DNA of 58,495 nucleotides from Solirubrobacterales bacterium. GTDB taxonomy: Bacteria; Actinomycetota; Thermoleophilia; Solirubrobacterales; 70-9. Below are positions 40,325-48,784 of this stretch, piece after piece. A model generated the notes under the pieces. The model did not search any database. It was not told the DNA's origin and saw only the letters and a program-made list of their open reading frames with translations. The position numbers and the translations under genes are program-made. The DNA lies in the NCBI GenBank assembly GCA_017304845.1, contig JAFKLL010000020.1, positions 1-58,495 of the forward strand, read 5' to 3'. Within the stretch, counting starts at the first letter, position 1, and each line of letters starts with the position of its first letter.

Positions 40325-40798
40325 ATGAGTCGAATCAAGACGATGTTCCTGGCTATGGTTGCCGTCCTGGCGATCGGAGCCGTTGGCGCGAGCGCCGCTC
40401 AGGCGGGCACTGGTCACATCACGACCGACTACGGTGCGTGTGACTTCACGTTCACCTCTGGTGCGATCAACAGCCCCGATCCGATCCACTCTGGTTGGGC
40501 CAGTTCCCGTGAGCTGACCAACTTTGCGCCGGACACCAGCGCCGGGAAGTCCTGCGACGCGAGCGACATTGACGCGGCGCTGCATCTCCACTGGAAGAGC
40601 GACGGCACTGCCGAGGCCATCGGAACCATCACGATTCCGGGCCTGTTCGGGAACTGCACCTACAGCGGCACCCTGACCGGCACCTACAGCGGGGGGACGT
40701 TCACTCTCAACCCCTCGCCGCAGACCGTGTCGCTTTCCTCGGGCTTCCTTTGCCCGGATCCCATCACCGTCTCGAACCCGACCTCGCTCACCCCGTAG
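40325..40798 (+). CDS. four-cysteine small secreted protein, member 7
   Basis: 157 residues, signal peptide MSRIKTMFLAMVAVLAIGAVGASAAQA. Cysteines in GACDFTF, KSCDASD, NCTYSGTLTGTYSGG and FLCPDP. LHLHW and FTLNPSPQT present; this sequence is near the family consensus. The ATG at 40325 follows GAGAGGAG. It is the last tandem copy; a 12-bp terminator follows and the next gene is unrelated. Confidence 0.8.
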   Translation: MSRIKTMFLAMVAVLAIGAVGASAAQAGTGHITTDYGACDFTFTSGAINSPDPIHSGWASSRELTNFAPDTSAGKSCDASDIDAALHLHWKSDGTAEAIGTITIPGLFGNCTYSGTLTGTYSGGTFTLNPSPQTVSLSSGFLCPDPITVSNPTSLTP

Positions 40799-40850
40799 TG
40801 ACGAAGGGTTCTTGGGAGTAAATGGGCGTGTGACAAGTGCCCATGTGGGT

Positions 40851-40879
40851 GGCGTCCCCGGCCTTGCGCCGGGGACGCC
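40851..40879 (+). terminator. 12-bp hairpin after member 7
   Basis: GGCGTCCCCGGC (40851-40862) pairs perfectly with 40868-40879 around a 5-nt loop. Confidence 0.65.
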
Positions 40880-40945
40880 CTCGCTAAATCAAAAGCTTTT
40901 TCGAAGTGACCAATAGACCAAGGAAGCAGTGGAAAGGAATCATCG

Positions 40946-43273
40946 ATGAAAGCAGGGAGAGGGACTTCCAACCGCTACTGGCTCGTAGCGCTGGTGCCTT
41001 TACTAGGGATCTGTGCCTGGTTCATGGGCTTGACATCCGCGTCCGTGGCGAATGCCGCCGATCAGGTTGTCACCACCAGCGACTATGCCGGGAAATGGAA
41101 CGGCGTCAATGGCAGTGAACGCACTGGCGACATCGTCGTAAACGCCGGCGACATCAACGACGACGGCTTTGACGACTTCATGACGATGGTCGATGGCGCC
41201 GCCAACCGCGGCGTCTACGTCTTCTTCGGGCCTGGGCAACCGACCAGCCCGGATCTTGCCAACCTCGACCCGAGCGACGGCTACCGCATCAAGACGCCTG
41301 TCGACGCTCTTTGGCCGACGTCGGTCGGAGACCAAAACAACGACGGCGTGCCAGACATGGTCGTCGCACCCACCCCGAACGGCAGCGTCGCGACCGTTCT
41401 CTACGGAGTCAAGAATCCGGCGGCGGACCTGGCGCAGTGCAACCCTCCGAACGTCACCGTCTGTCTGTCCACCGATGATCCCGTTGACGTAGACGGCGAT
41501 CGGCTCGGTTTCAAGCTCACCAATTCGGTGAGCATGGTCGCAACCTCAGCACGGTGGGACTCTGGGGATTTCGATGGAGACGGCAAGGACGAGTTGCTCG
41601 TCCCGACCGGCAACAACGGAAACAGCGGTCGGCAGGCGCTTGTGCTGGCCAACGGGTTGGGCAGTAACTGCCCGGCGTCACCCGGTCTTTGCACGATCGA
41701 TCTGACGACCCTCTCCGCACCCGACGTGATTCAGATCGCGGGCTTGGCGGCCACGGTTCCATTTGGCAACGCTGTGGTTTCTCCTGGAGACGTGAACGGG
41801 GATGGTCGCGACGACCTTGCGATCGCTGCAGGAACCGACGGTTCGGTGCAGCCGGCTCTCTGGGTCATATACGGACAAGACTGGACGGGTCCAGTCGATG
41901 TCACCGCGGCGACCAGTGCAGATGGTTATAAGGTTGATCTCCCCTACACCGCCATCTCATCGTTCCCGTTTGCGCCGGGTGACGTGAATGGCGACGGGCT
42001 CGCCGACGTGGGCGTGCAGGGGCTTGAGGCAGTGCCGACCCTGGGCACCTTCTTCACCGTCATCTACGGCAAGGAAGGAACCCCAGAACGAACCCTGACC
42101 GCCGATCCACCCGCCGTGGGGGACGGCATACAGTTCGACTGGGACTCGTCCTTCCCGACGCCACCGATCCAAGGTACCTCGGCCGGGGCTCTGCCGGTTT
42201 CCCTTGGGGATCTGAACGGCGATGGCGCCGACGAGTTCGGCACTAGTGCCCCTAACACCGCGGTCAACAGCAAGGCGAATGCCGGTCGAGTGATCGTCTT
42301 CCAGGGCGGTGTTCCGGCGGACATGAACCGGATTGTGGTTGGAGCGGCCACCCCGACGTCCGAAGCACTGATGCTGGGCGGCGACGCTGCGAGTCTCAGG
42401 TTGGGCACCGGGCTGGCGCCGGCCGGCGATGTCGATGGGGACGGGGTTGGTGATCTAGCCCTCGGCGCTACCGGCTTCGCCCTGACTACGCCGTCGCCCC
42501 TGAGCAACGTGGGGTTGCTGGCAACGGTGAGCTCCGCCCGGTACTACCCGCAGGGCAGCACCGGGATCGCGAGTGTCTCGGGGATCGACGCGGCGACCGT
42601 TGGCGGAGTTGCCAACGCCAACCGCCGGGCCTCGACGGCCAGCTTCGAGTACGGCACCACCAAGGCGTACGGTCAGCAGTCAGCTGATCAGCCGATCGGT
42701 GCTTCCGGGCTCGGACGCGGTGTCGAAGCGGACCTGACTGGTCTGGACGAGGACACCGAGTACCACTACCGACTCGTCGTCGAGAACGACCTGGGTGTCA
42801 AGGCCTACGGTGCCGACCGGACGTTCAAGACCGCGAAGACGCCGGTGGATCCCCCGACGGGCTGTGATCTGGACGACACCGGATACGGGTGCGCCAAGTT
42901 CTGCGAGGCTCACCCTGACTCGAAGGACTGCATCGACCCCGTCGCCGGACTGAGCGATCTCATCGCCAGCTCGAGCGCCAGCAAGGCGCGTCGTGGCGGC
43001 AAGGTCGTGGTCCGGACCTGGATCACCAGCACCGGCACCAAGGCGGCCAGCGGCGTGAAGGTCTGCGCCTCCGGTCCGAAGCGTCTGGTCCGGATCCAGG
43101 GCAAGGCCTGCAGGAGCTTCGGCAACGTCGCTCCGGGTCGCACGGTCAAGGCGCAGTTCACCGTGAAGGTGAAGCCCAAGGCCAAGCGACGGGCCCGAGC
43201 GGCACTCAAGTTTGTTGCCACCAGTCAAGAGCTGGGCAACAAGACCGCGCAGGTGAAAGTGGCCATTAGGTAG
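40946..43273 (+). CDS. secreted FG-GAP/integrin-alpha-like propeller protein
   Basis: 775 residues. A signal peptide (about 12-38) precedes repeated FG-GAP/VCBS units with calcium-binding D-x-(D/N)-x-D-G motifs: GDINDDGFDDF, DQNNDGVPDM, DFDGDGKDEL, DVNGDGRDDL, DVNGDGLADV, DLNGDGADEF and DVDGDGVGDL. Together they would close a seven-blade beta-propeller. A fibronectin-like segment (ASFEYGTTKAYGQ, DTEYHYRLVVEND) and a C-terminal CARDB-like module (SGVKVCASGPKRLVRI) follow. Such proteins mediate adhesion or surface binding; the partner is unknown. AAAGGAA precedes the ATG. Confidence 0.85.
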   Translation: MKAGRGTSNRYWLVALVPLLGICAWFMGLTSASVANAADQVVTTSDYAGKWNGVNGSERTGDIVVNAGDINDDGFDDFMTMVDGAANRGVYVFFGPGQPTSPDLANLDPSDGYRIKTPVDALWPTSVGDQNNDGVPDMVVAPTPNGSVATVLYGVKNPAADLAQCNPPNVTVCLSTDDPVDVDGDRLGFKLTNSVSMVATSARWDSGDFDGDGKDELLVPTGNNGNSGRQALVLANGLGSNCPASPGLCTIDLTTLSAPDVIQIAGLAATVPFGNAVVSPGDVNGDGRDDLAIAAGTDGSVQPALWVIYGQDWTGPVDVTAATSADGYKVDLPYTAISSFPFAPGDVNGDGLADVGVQGLEAVPTLGTFFTVIYGKEGTPERTLTADPPAVGDGIQFDWDSSFPTPPIQGTSAGALPVSLGDLNGDGADEFGTSAPNTAVNSKANAGRVIVFQGGVPADMNRIVVGAATPTSEALMLGGDAASLRLGTGLAPAGDVDGDGVGDLALGATGFALTTPSPLSNVGLLATVSSARYYPQGSTGIASVSGIDAATVGGVANANRRASTASFEYGTTKAYGQQSADQPIGASGLGRGVEADLTGLDEDTEYHYRLVVENDLGVKAYGADRTFKTAKTPVDPPTGCDLDDTGYGCAKFCEAHPDSKDCIDPVAGLSDLIASSSASKARRGGKVVVRTWITSTGTKAASGVKVCASGPKRLVRIQGKACRSFGNVAPGRTVKAQFTVKVKPKAKRRARAALKFVATSQELGNKTAQVKVAIR

Positions 43274-43291
43274 CTGAAGCCACGCGGACAA

Positions 43292-43346
43292 GGACGAATT
43301 GGTGTCGGCCCGGTTTCCCTGCGCCGGGTCGGCACCAACCTCGTCC
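43292..43346 (+). terminator. two-step hairpin after the propeller gene
   Basis: A 13-bp inner stem (43301-43313 with 43322-43334, two G-U pairs) inside an outer GGACGA/TCGTCC stem (43292-43297 / 43341-43346). Confidence 0.55.
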
Positions 43347-43383
43347 GTCTACTTCAGGCAGGGAAACGAGAGAAAGGCAGATT

Positions 43384-44670
43384 GTGAAAACGTCAAAGAA
43401 GATCCTGGGAGCATTGCTGGCAGCCATGGTGCTGTTCGCATTGCCCGCAACGGCCAATGCGGCTCCCTTCAGCATGTCAATCGACAACGCCATCTTGGAC
43501 CTCGGTGGTCTCAGCGGCGTCCGGGCCATCGACTCGGACCTGTCGGATCCGCCGGCGACGCTCGCCGGTGACCTCACCGGGAACACGGTGAACGTGCCCA
43601 AGGCCGGGTTCGTGTTCCCGACCAAGACCACCGAGGTGTCTCCCGGCATCACCGCGAACATCGACATGGAAGCCAACTCGGACATCACGGGTACCTTCGA
43701 CTCGGGCACCGGGGAGATCAGCATCGACGCCAGTCTCAAGGCGACCGTGGCGGTTCTCGGCTCGAACTGCGTCATCTCGCCGATCGAGCTCACGCTCTCC
43801 AGCAGCAACGCCCATCCGTACCTTGGGCAGGCCTTCACCAGTGGCATCGAAGGCAATGGCGTCATCAGCGCCAGCTGGACCGGCCTGCCGCCGGTCACCG
43901 GGGGCGGCTCCTGCGGCGTGGTCGCCGGACTGATCGCCGGCCCGGGCGGAATCGCGATGTCGCATGGCGTCCGCAACTTCCAGACCTGCGACACCGACCC
44001 GGGGAATCCGCTCTGCGGCGTGCCTATCGTGAAGCCCACTGCGGCCCCGAAGATCGTGACCTCGCCGCCCGCCAGCACCACCGCGGACGTCGCCTCGTTC
44101 TCGTACCAGAAGGGTGACGGCGAGACCTCCGCTGTCACCGGCTTCGAGTGCGTCCTCGACGGCGGCGCTCCCCAGGCATGTGGCTCCGGCGACTCCGGCA
44201 GCAAGACCTACACGGGTCTCGCCGAGGGATCGCACACCTTCCAGGTGAAGGCGACCAATGAAGGCGGCGCCGGTCCGGCCGAGACATACACATGGGAGGT
44301 AGCGAAGACTCCGCCGCCGCCGCTCACGGCCAAGTTCGGTGCGCTCAGCGTCAAGCCGAAGGCCAAGAAGGTCAAGCGCGGCAAGCGGGTCACGATCGTC
44401 GCCAAGGTCAGGAACACCGGCGACGGCGCCGCGAGCGGCGTGAAGATCTGCGTCACCGCTCCGAAGAAGCTCGTCCGCGTGAAGCGCTGCGTCAACAAGG
44501 GGGCCCTGGCCGCCGGCGCCACCGCGACCGCGAAGTTCAAGGTGGTCGTGAACCGCAAGGCGAAGAAGGGCCGCAAGGCTGCCCTGAGGTTCGTCGCCAC
44601 GGGCAAGGATGTGACTTCCGGCAACGCGCTCGCGAAGAAGAGCGCGAAGGCGGTGGTTCGCATCGGTTGA
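43384..44670 (+). CDS. secreted protein with CARDB-like C-terminal module
   Basis: 428 residues from a GTG. Signal peptide ILGALLAAMVLFALPATANA. The N-terminal domain (GTFDSGTGEISIDASLKATVAV, CVISPIELTLSSS, GNGVISASWTGLP) parallels the protein encoded at 19527-20732. A beta-sandwich of the type FECVLDGGAPQACGSG, YTGLAEGSHTFQVKATNEGG follows. Last comes a lysine-rich CARDB-like module (KRGKRVTIVAKVRNTGDGAASGVKICV). No catalytic motif is seen. A wall-binding or structural role is inferred from module type only. Confidence 0.78.
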   Translation: MKTSKKILGALLAAMVLFALPATANAAPFSMSIDNAILDLGGLSGVRAIDSDLSDPPATLAGDLTGNTVNVPKAGFVFPTKTTEVSPGITANIDMEANSDITGTFDSGTGEISIDASLKATVAVLGSNCVISPIELTLSSSNAHPYLGQAFTSGIEGNGVISASWTGLPPVTGGGSCGVVAGLIAGPGGIAMSHGVRNFQTCDTDPGNPLCGVPIVKPTAAPKIVTSPPASTTADVASFSYQKGDGETSAVTGFECVLDGGAPQACGSGDSGSKTYTGLAEGSHTFQVKATNEGGAGPAETYTWEVAKTPPPPLTAKFGALSVKPKAKKVKRGKRVTIVAKVRNTGDGAASGVKICVTAPKKLVRVKRCVNKGALAAGATATAKFKVVVNRKAKKGRKAALRFVATGKDVTSGNALAKKSAKAVVRIG

Positions 44671-44677
44671 TCCTGTT

Positions 44678-44707
44678 GCCCCGGTGGCCCGGTTGAGCCG
44701 CCGGGGC
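44678..44707 (+). terminator. hairpin after the CARDB protein gene
   Basis: GCCCCGGTGGC (44678-44688) pairs with 44697-44707, one G-U, loop 8 nt. Confidence 0.55.
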
Positions 44708-44737
44708 GGCATCGAGTTCGGTCACGGAGGACCCGGT

Positions 44738-44771
44738 GGAGCCAGCCCCTCAAGACGAGGGTGCTGGCTCC
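44738..44771 (+). terminator. second hairpin before the first S15 hydrolase
   Basis: GGAGCCAGC (44738-44746) with GCTGGCTCC (44763-44771), inner CCTC/GAGG. It may back up the preceding terminator or belong to the next leader. Confidence 0.5.
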
Positions 44772-44829
44772 AAATTCCGTCCCGGCAGGGCGAAGAAGTT
44801 TCTAGAAGGAATCGAGAAAGGCGGGGAAG

Positions 44830-47247
44830 ATGAAATCGGGAGAGATGATTTACAAGCAACAGGTGAGGAACCTGACGGGTCTGGTGGCATTGATTGCCCT
44901 GGTCCTGATGCCGCTGATCGCGACGTCAGCGGACGCCAAGACGAAGCGGCTGCCGAAGGCGCCGCCGATCGCCGGCAAGGCGAAGTTCAAGGCCAGAGGC
45001 AACGTCGGCGACGCGACCGTGACCGGGGCCAAGCCCGGCACACGGCTATTGCTCGTCAACGCCAAGGGCCGGATCGCCAAACAGGGAGTCGCCGATCGCT
45101 ACGGCAGCAAGATCTTCTATGACATCAAGCCCGGTGCGGTCTTCACCGTTCGGCAGCGGAGAGGCAAGAAGTCCCTCTCGACCCCGCGCTTCCGGGTTCT
45201 CAAGCCCGGCGCGAATCCGAAGCAGTCCTTCTACGACAAGAAGACCCTTCACAAGGGCCTCAACTACGTGACCATGCGTGACGGGACCGAGCTGGCGATG
45301 ACCGTTCGGCTGCCGATGGGCGCGGACTCCCTCGCCGACGGGCCCTTCCCGACCTTCATCGAGTACTCGGGCTACCAGACCGCCGCCCCGCATGATCTGC
45401 TCGGCACGATCATCGCGTCGCTCAGCGGTGGTGGCGGCGATAGCGACCCACTCGCTCCGGTCACGTCCACCGCGGTAGGTGCGGTCGTCGGACCGTTGCT
45501 GAACTTCGCGGTGGTCAGCGTCCAGATGCGTGGCTCCGGTTGCTCCGGTGGCGCCTTCGACCTGTTCGGTTGGCCCACCACGTACGACGGATACGACGCG
45601 GTCGAGACCGTCGCGGCCCAGGACTGGGTCAAGGGCGACAAGGTCGGCATGGGTGGCATCTCCTTCTCGGGAATCACCCAGCTGTTCACGGCCGGCACCA
45701 ACCCACCGCACCTTGCCGCCGTCTCGCCGATGTCGGTGACCGACGACGTGTACAGCGGCACCGGCTTCCCCGGTGGCATCTTCAACAGCGGGTTCGCCTA
45801 CTCGTGGATCACCGAACGCATGGAAGACGCCGAGCCGGCGCCCGAGGGCGGTCAGCTCTGGTCGAAGATCATGTCGACCTCCGGTGACCCGGACAGCGAC
45901 ACGGCGACCCGCGAGTCCGACATGCAGCACTGCCTGGACAACCAGAAGCTGAGGCTGCAGACCAGGGACGCGAACAAGCTGATCAAGCACAACCCGTTCC
46001 GGACCCCCGGCCTCTTCGCCAAGCGTTCGCCGGGCGCCTGGGTCAAGAACATCAAGGTGCCGATCTTCTGGATCGGCCAGTTCCAGGACGAGCAGACCGG
46101 CGGGCACTGGCCCGAGGCGATCGCGAACCTGCCCAAGAGCAACAAGAAGGTGTGGGTCACGCTCCAGAACGGCGTCCACGTCGACTCGCTCGGCCCGAGC
46201 ACCATCACCCGCTGGGCCGAGTTCATGAACCTGTACGTGGCTGACCGGATCCCGGTCCTCCCGTCGTTCATCCTCGGCCTCGGTGGCGAGCTCTACAAGT
46301 TCCTCGCCGATGCCGGGTCGACGCCGATCCAGCAGACCAGGTTCGCCGACATGGCCGACACCCCGGCCAACGTCGCCGCGGCCAGGGCCCAGTTCGACCA
46401 GGATCCGCGGATCCGGGTCCTGATGGACAACGGCGCCGCGGTGCCCGGCGACCCGGGCGCGATCGGTGCCAAGTGGGAGGCCGACTTCAACAATTGGCCG
46501 GTCCCCGGCCTGAAGGCCACCTCCTGGTACCTGGGCAAGAACGGCACTCTGACCAACGGCAAGCCGGCCGCCGGTGCGGTCAGCTACAAGTCGGATCCGT
46601 CGGCCCGTCCGGCCAAGACCCTCGGCGAGAACGCCCAGGGTGATTCCTGGCTGGCGCAGCCGCCGTACAACTGGCAGCCGGTGGCCGCCGGCAAGGGCCT
46701 CGGGTTCATCACCCCGGCCCTCGGTCAGGACACCTTCGTGGCCGGTCCCGGCAGCCTCGACCTGTACCTCAAGTCGAACATGCGGGACACCGACCTCCAG
46801 GTGACCGTCACCGAGGTGCGTCCCGACGGCAAGGAGACCTACGTCCAGAACGGTTGGCTCCGGGCCTCGCACCGCAAGGTCGACCCGAAGAAGTCAAAGG
46901 CGTACAACCCCGTCCAGACGCAGCTGAAGAAGGATGCGGCCTGGCTCAAGAAGGGCAAGTACAACTACACCCGGGTCCAGATCTTCCCGTTCGCCCATGT
47001 GTTCAGGGCCGGCTCGAAGATCCGGATCAACATCCAGGCGCCCGGTGGTGACCGGACGATCTGGGACTTCGACACGATCGAGAAGGGCAAGACCCGCAAC
47101 ACGATCGGCCTGGGTGGAGCGGTTCCCTCGAAGCTGGTCCTCCCGGTCGTCCCGGGTCAGACCTCGGAGGGCAACCCGCTGCCGCCGCCGACCGCGCTTC
47201 GCGGTCAGCCCAGCCGGGACTACGTGCCGGCATCGAACGGAGGTTGA
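44830..47247 (+). CDS. secreted S15/CocE-type serine hydrolase, paralogue A
   Basis: 805 residues. A signal peptide (about 12-36) is followed by a basic linker and a small beta domain (about 45-125), then an X-Pro dipeptidyl-peptidase/CocE alpha/beta-hydrolase domain: FIEYSGYQT, MRGSGCSGGAFDLFGWPTTYDGYDAVET and nucleophile S278 in GGISFSG. Likely acid and base are D420 (GQFQDEQTGG) and H450 (QNGVHVDS). The C-terminal jelly-roll (TEVRPDGKETYVQNGWLR, INIQAPGGDRTIWDF) is typical of the family. It would cleave peptide, ester or amide bonds outside the cell; substrate unknown. Two close paralogues follow. Confidence 0.88.
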   Translation: MKSGEMIYKQQVRNLTGLVALIALVLMPLIATSADAKTKRLPKAPPIAGKAKFKARGNVGDATVTGAKPGTRLLLVNAKGRIAKQGVADRYGSKIFYDIKPGAVFTVRQRRGKKSLSTPRFRVLKPGANPKQSFYDKKTLHKGLNYVTMRDGTELAMTVRLPMGADSLADGPFPTFIEYSGYQTAAPHDLLGTIIASLSGGGGDSDPLAPVTSTAVGAVVGPLLNFAVVSVQMRGSGCSGGAFDLFGWPTTYDGYDAVETVAAQDWVKGDKVGMGGISFSGITQLFTAGTNPPHLAAVSPMSVTDDVYSGTGFPGGIFNSGFAYSWITERMEDAEPAPEGGQLWSKIMSTSGDPDSDTATRESDMQHCLDNQKLRLQTRDANKLIKHNPFRTPGLFAKRSPGAWVKNIKVPIFWIGQFQDEQTGGHWPEAIANLPKSNKKVWVTLQNGVHVDSLGPSTITRWAEFMNLYVADRIPVLPSFILGLGGELYKFLADAGSTPIQQTRFADMADTPANVAAARAQFDQDPRIRVLMDNGAAVPGDPGAIGAKWEADFNNWPVPGLKATSWYLGKNGTLTNGKPAAGAVSYKSDPSARPAKTLGENAQGDSWLAQPPYNWQPVAAGKGLGFITPALGQDTFVAGPGSLDLYLKSNMRDTDLQVTVTEVRPDGKETYVQNGWLRASHRKVDPKKSKAYNPVQTQLKKDAAWLKKGKYNYTRVQIFPFAHVFRAGSKIRINIQAPGGDRTIWDFDTIEKGKTRNTIGLGGAVPSKLVLPVVPGQTSEGNPLPPPTALRGQPSRDYVPASNGG

Positions 47248-47573
47248 TGACAGGGACGTTGAAAGGCGATTCGAAGTGATCGTCAACGAATGAAGACTGG
47301 GCCCCGGGATGCGTCCCGGGGCCCTCGAAGCGGCCCGGTCCCTGCTCTTCTCCCTTTGAGCGCGAACCGGCCGACCGTGGAACGAGATCTTCCCTGGACT
47401 CGTTCCACACTGGTCACGGACTCCTGCCAAGCCGTGACCAATGGACTCGCGGTTCTCCCTGTCCGCGGGCCCTCCGGATTGACGCGGCCCCTGGCTCCCT
47501 CCAGCAAGTTGTCGGGGGTCGCGTCAACTCCGTCATTCCGCCCCCGGCGCGGCGATAATCGCCAAGAGCCGCC
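47248..47573 (+). other. 326-nt interval with a series of four hairpins
   Basis: No gene. In order: the terminator at 47299-47324, GTGGAACGAG/CTCGTTCCAC (47377-47386 / 47399-47408), TGGTCACGG/CCGTGACCA (47411-47419 / 47432-47440), and TTGACGCG/CGCGTCAA (47479-47486 / 47520-47527). A GATAAT (47553-47558) about 15 nt before the next GTG could be a -10 for a near-leaderless mRNA. Confidence 0.55.
47299..47324 (+). terminator. 11-bp hairpin after paralogue A
   Basis: GGGCCCCGGGA (47299-47309) pairs perfectly with 47314-47324, tetraloop TGCG. Confidence 0.65.
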
Positions 47574-48665
47574 GTGAGCAAACTGATCAACAACCCGGTC
47601 CGGCGCTACGACTTCGTCCAGAAGCTCGAATGGTTCCTGATCGCCGCGGTGACGATGATCCTGATCATCCGCACCCAGCTCTGGCTGACCAACTACCCGC
47701 AGCTCGGCGGCAGCGGGCTGCACATCGCCCACCTGCTCTGGGGCGGTCTGTTCATGGTGATCTCGATCTGGTTCGGCCTGATCTACCTCAACCGCTGGAG
47801 CCGCACCGTGCTCGCCATCCTCGGCGGCATCGGCTTCGGCTTCTTCATCGACGAGCTCGGCAAGTTCATCACCTCCGACAACAACTACTTCTTCAAGCCC
47901 GCCGCCGGCATCATCTACCTGATCTTCATCGTCATGTTCCTGGTCATCCGGGAACTTTCACGGCGACAGGAACTGAACCCGCGGACCGCGCTCGCCAACG
48001 CGCTCGCGCTCCTGCCCGGGATCGCGATCGGCGAGTTTCGCCAGGAGGAGGCCGAACGGGCCGGAAGGCTCCTCGATCAGGCCGATCCCGACGACCCGAT
48101 CGTCGGCCAGGCCCGGTCCATCCTCCACGAGGCGACGATCGCCCCCAGCCGCGAACCGTCACGGCTCGATCGGACGGCGGAACGGTTCCGGGCCTGGATC
48201 GGCCGCCTGACCACCCGCCCGCACTTCGAGAGCGCGGTGATCTGGGTCGTGATCCTCTGGGCGCTCTCGTCTCTGCTCTCGGTCCTCGCCATCGATCTCG
48301 ACGTGGGAGGGATCCAGGACGAGCAGGGGCCGAACGTCGACTCGGGTGTGATCGGATCGCTCGAATCGATCTCGACCCTGGCCTCGATCGGCTTCGTCGC
48401 CTACGGCGCGTGGGCGATGGCCCTGGGCCGGCATGCCGTCGCCTACAGGAACTTCGGCCGGGCGCTGCTCGTGTCGATCCTCGTGACCCGGGTCTTCGTC
48501 TTCATCGAGTCCCAGTTCGCCGCCGTGTTCGGTCTCGGCCTCGACCTCATCCTCTTCGCGGCGATCTCGATCCTGGCCAGCCGGGACGAGCAGAGAGAGT
48601 TCCGGTTCGGCGGGCTGGGGGAGGCGGACCTGGCCGAGTCGGCCGACTCGCGTCGCGAACCCTGA
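47574..48665 (+). CDS. multi-pass membrane protein of unknown function
   Basis: 363 residues from a GTG. About seven to eight hydrophobic segments: four in the first 125 residues (including HIAHLLWGGLFMVISIWFGLIYL and GGIGFGFFIDELGKFI), a soluble helical stretch (about 128-210) and three or four more after it. The FFIDELGKF motif within the membrane region is notable. I do not recognise a functional family. It sits between S15 paralogues A and B but has its own upstream hairpins and shows no coupling to either. Confidence 0.75.
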   Translation: MSKLINNPVRRYDFVQKLEWFLIAAVTMILIIRTQLWLTNYPQLGGSGLHIAHLLWGGLFMVISIWFGLIYLNRWSRTVLAILGGIGFGFFIDELGKFITSDNNYFFKPAAGIIYLIFIVMFLVIRELSRRQELNPRTALANALALLPGIAIGEFRQEEAERAGRLLDQADPDDPIVGQARSILHEATIAPSREPSRLDRTAERFRAWIGRLTTRPHFESAVIWVVILWALSSLLSVLAIDLDVGGIQDEQGPNVDSGVIGSLESISTLASIGFVAYGAWAMALGRHAVAYRNFGRALLVSILVTRVFVFIESQFAAVFGLGLDLILFAAISILASRDEQREFRFGGLGEADLAESADSRREP

Positions 48666-48690
48666 CGTTCAGGGAATCCGATGTTTCCCG

Positions 48691-48749
48691 TATAGTTCCG
48701 GAACCAGGGAGTGGAAGCTCGACTTCCACAGGGGGCTGGCAGTGCCCCC
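48691..48749 (+). promoter_or_regulatory. promoter and two-hairpin leader of paralogue B
   Basis: TATAGT (48691-48696) is a good -10; the -35 is weak. The leader forms GTGGAAG-CTCGA-CTTCCAC (48711-48729) and GGGGGC-N7-GCCCCC (48731-48749). The CGATGTTT just upstream of the -10 (48679-48686) recurs before paralogue C (51327-51334). Confidence 0.5.
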
Positions 48750-48784
48750 GAACACAGCTGAAAAAAGGGATGGAGGAACGCAGC

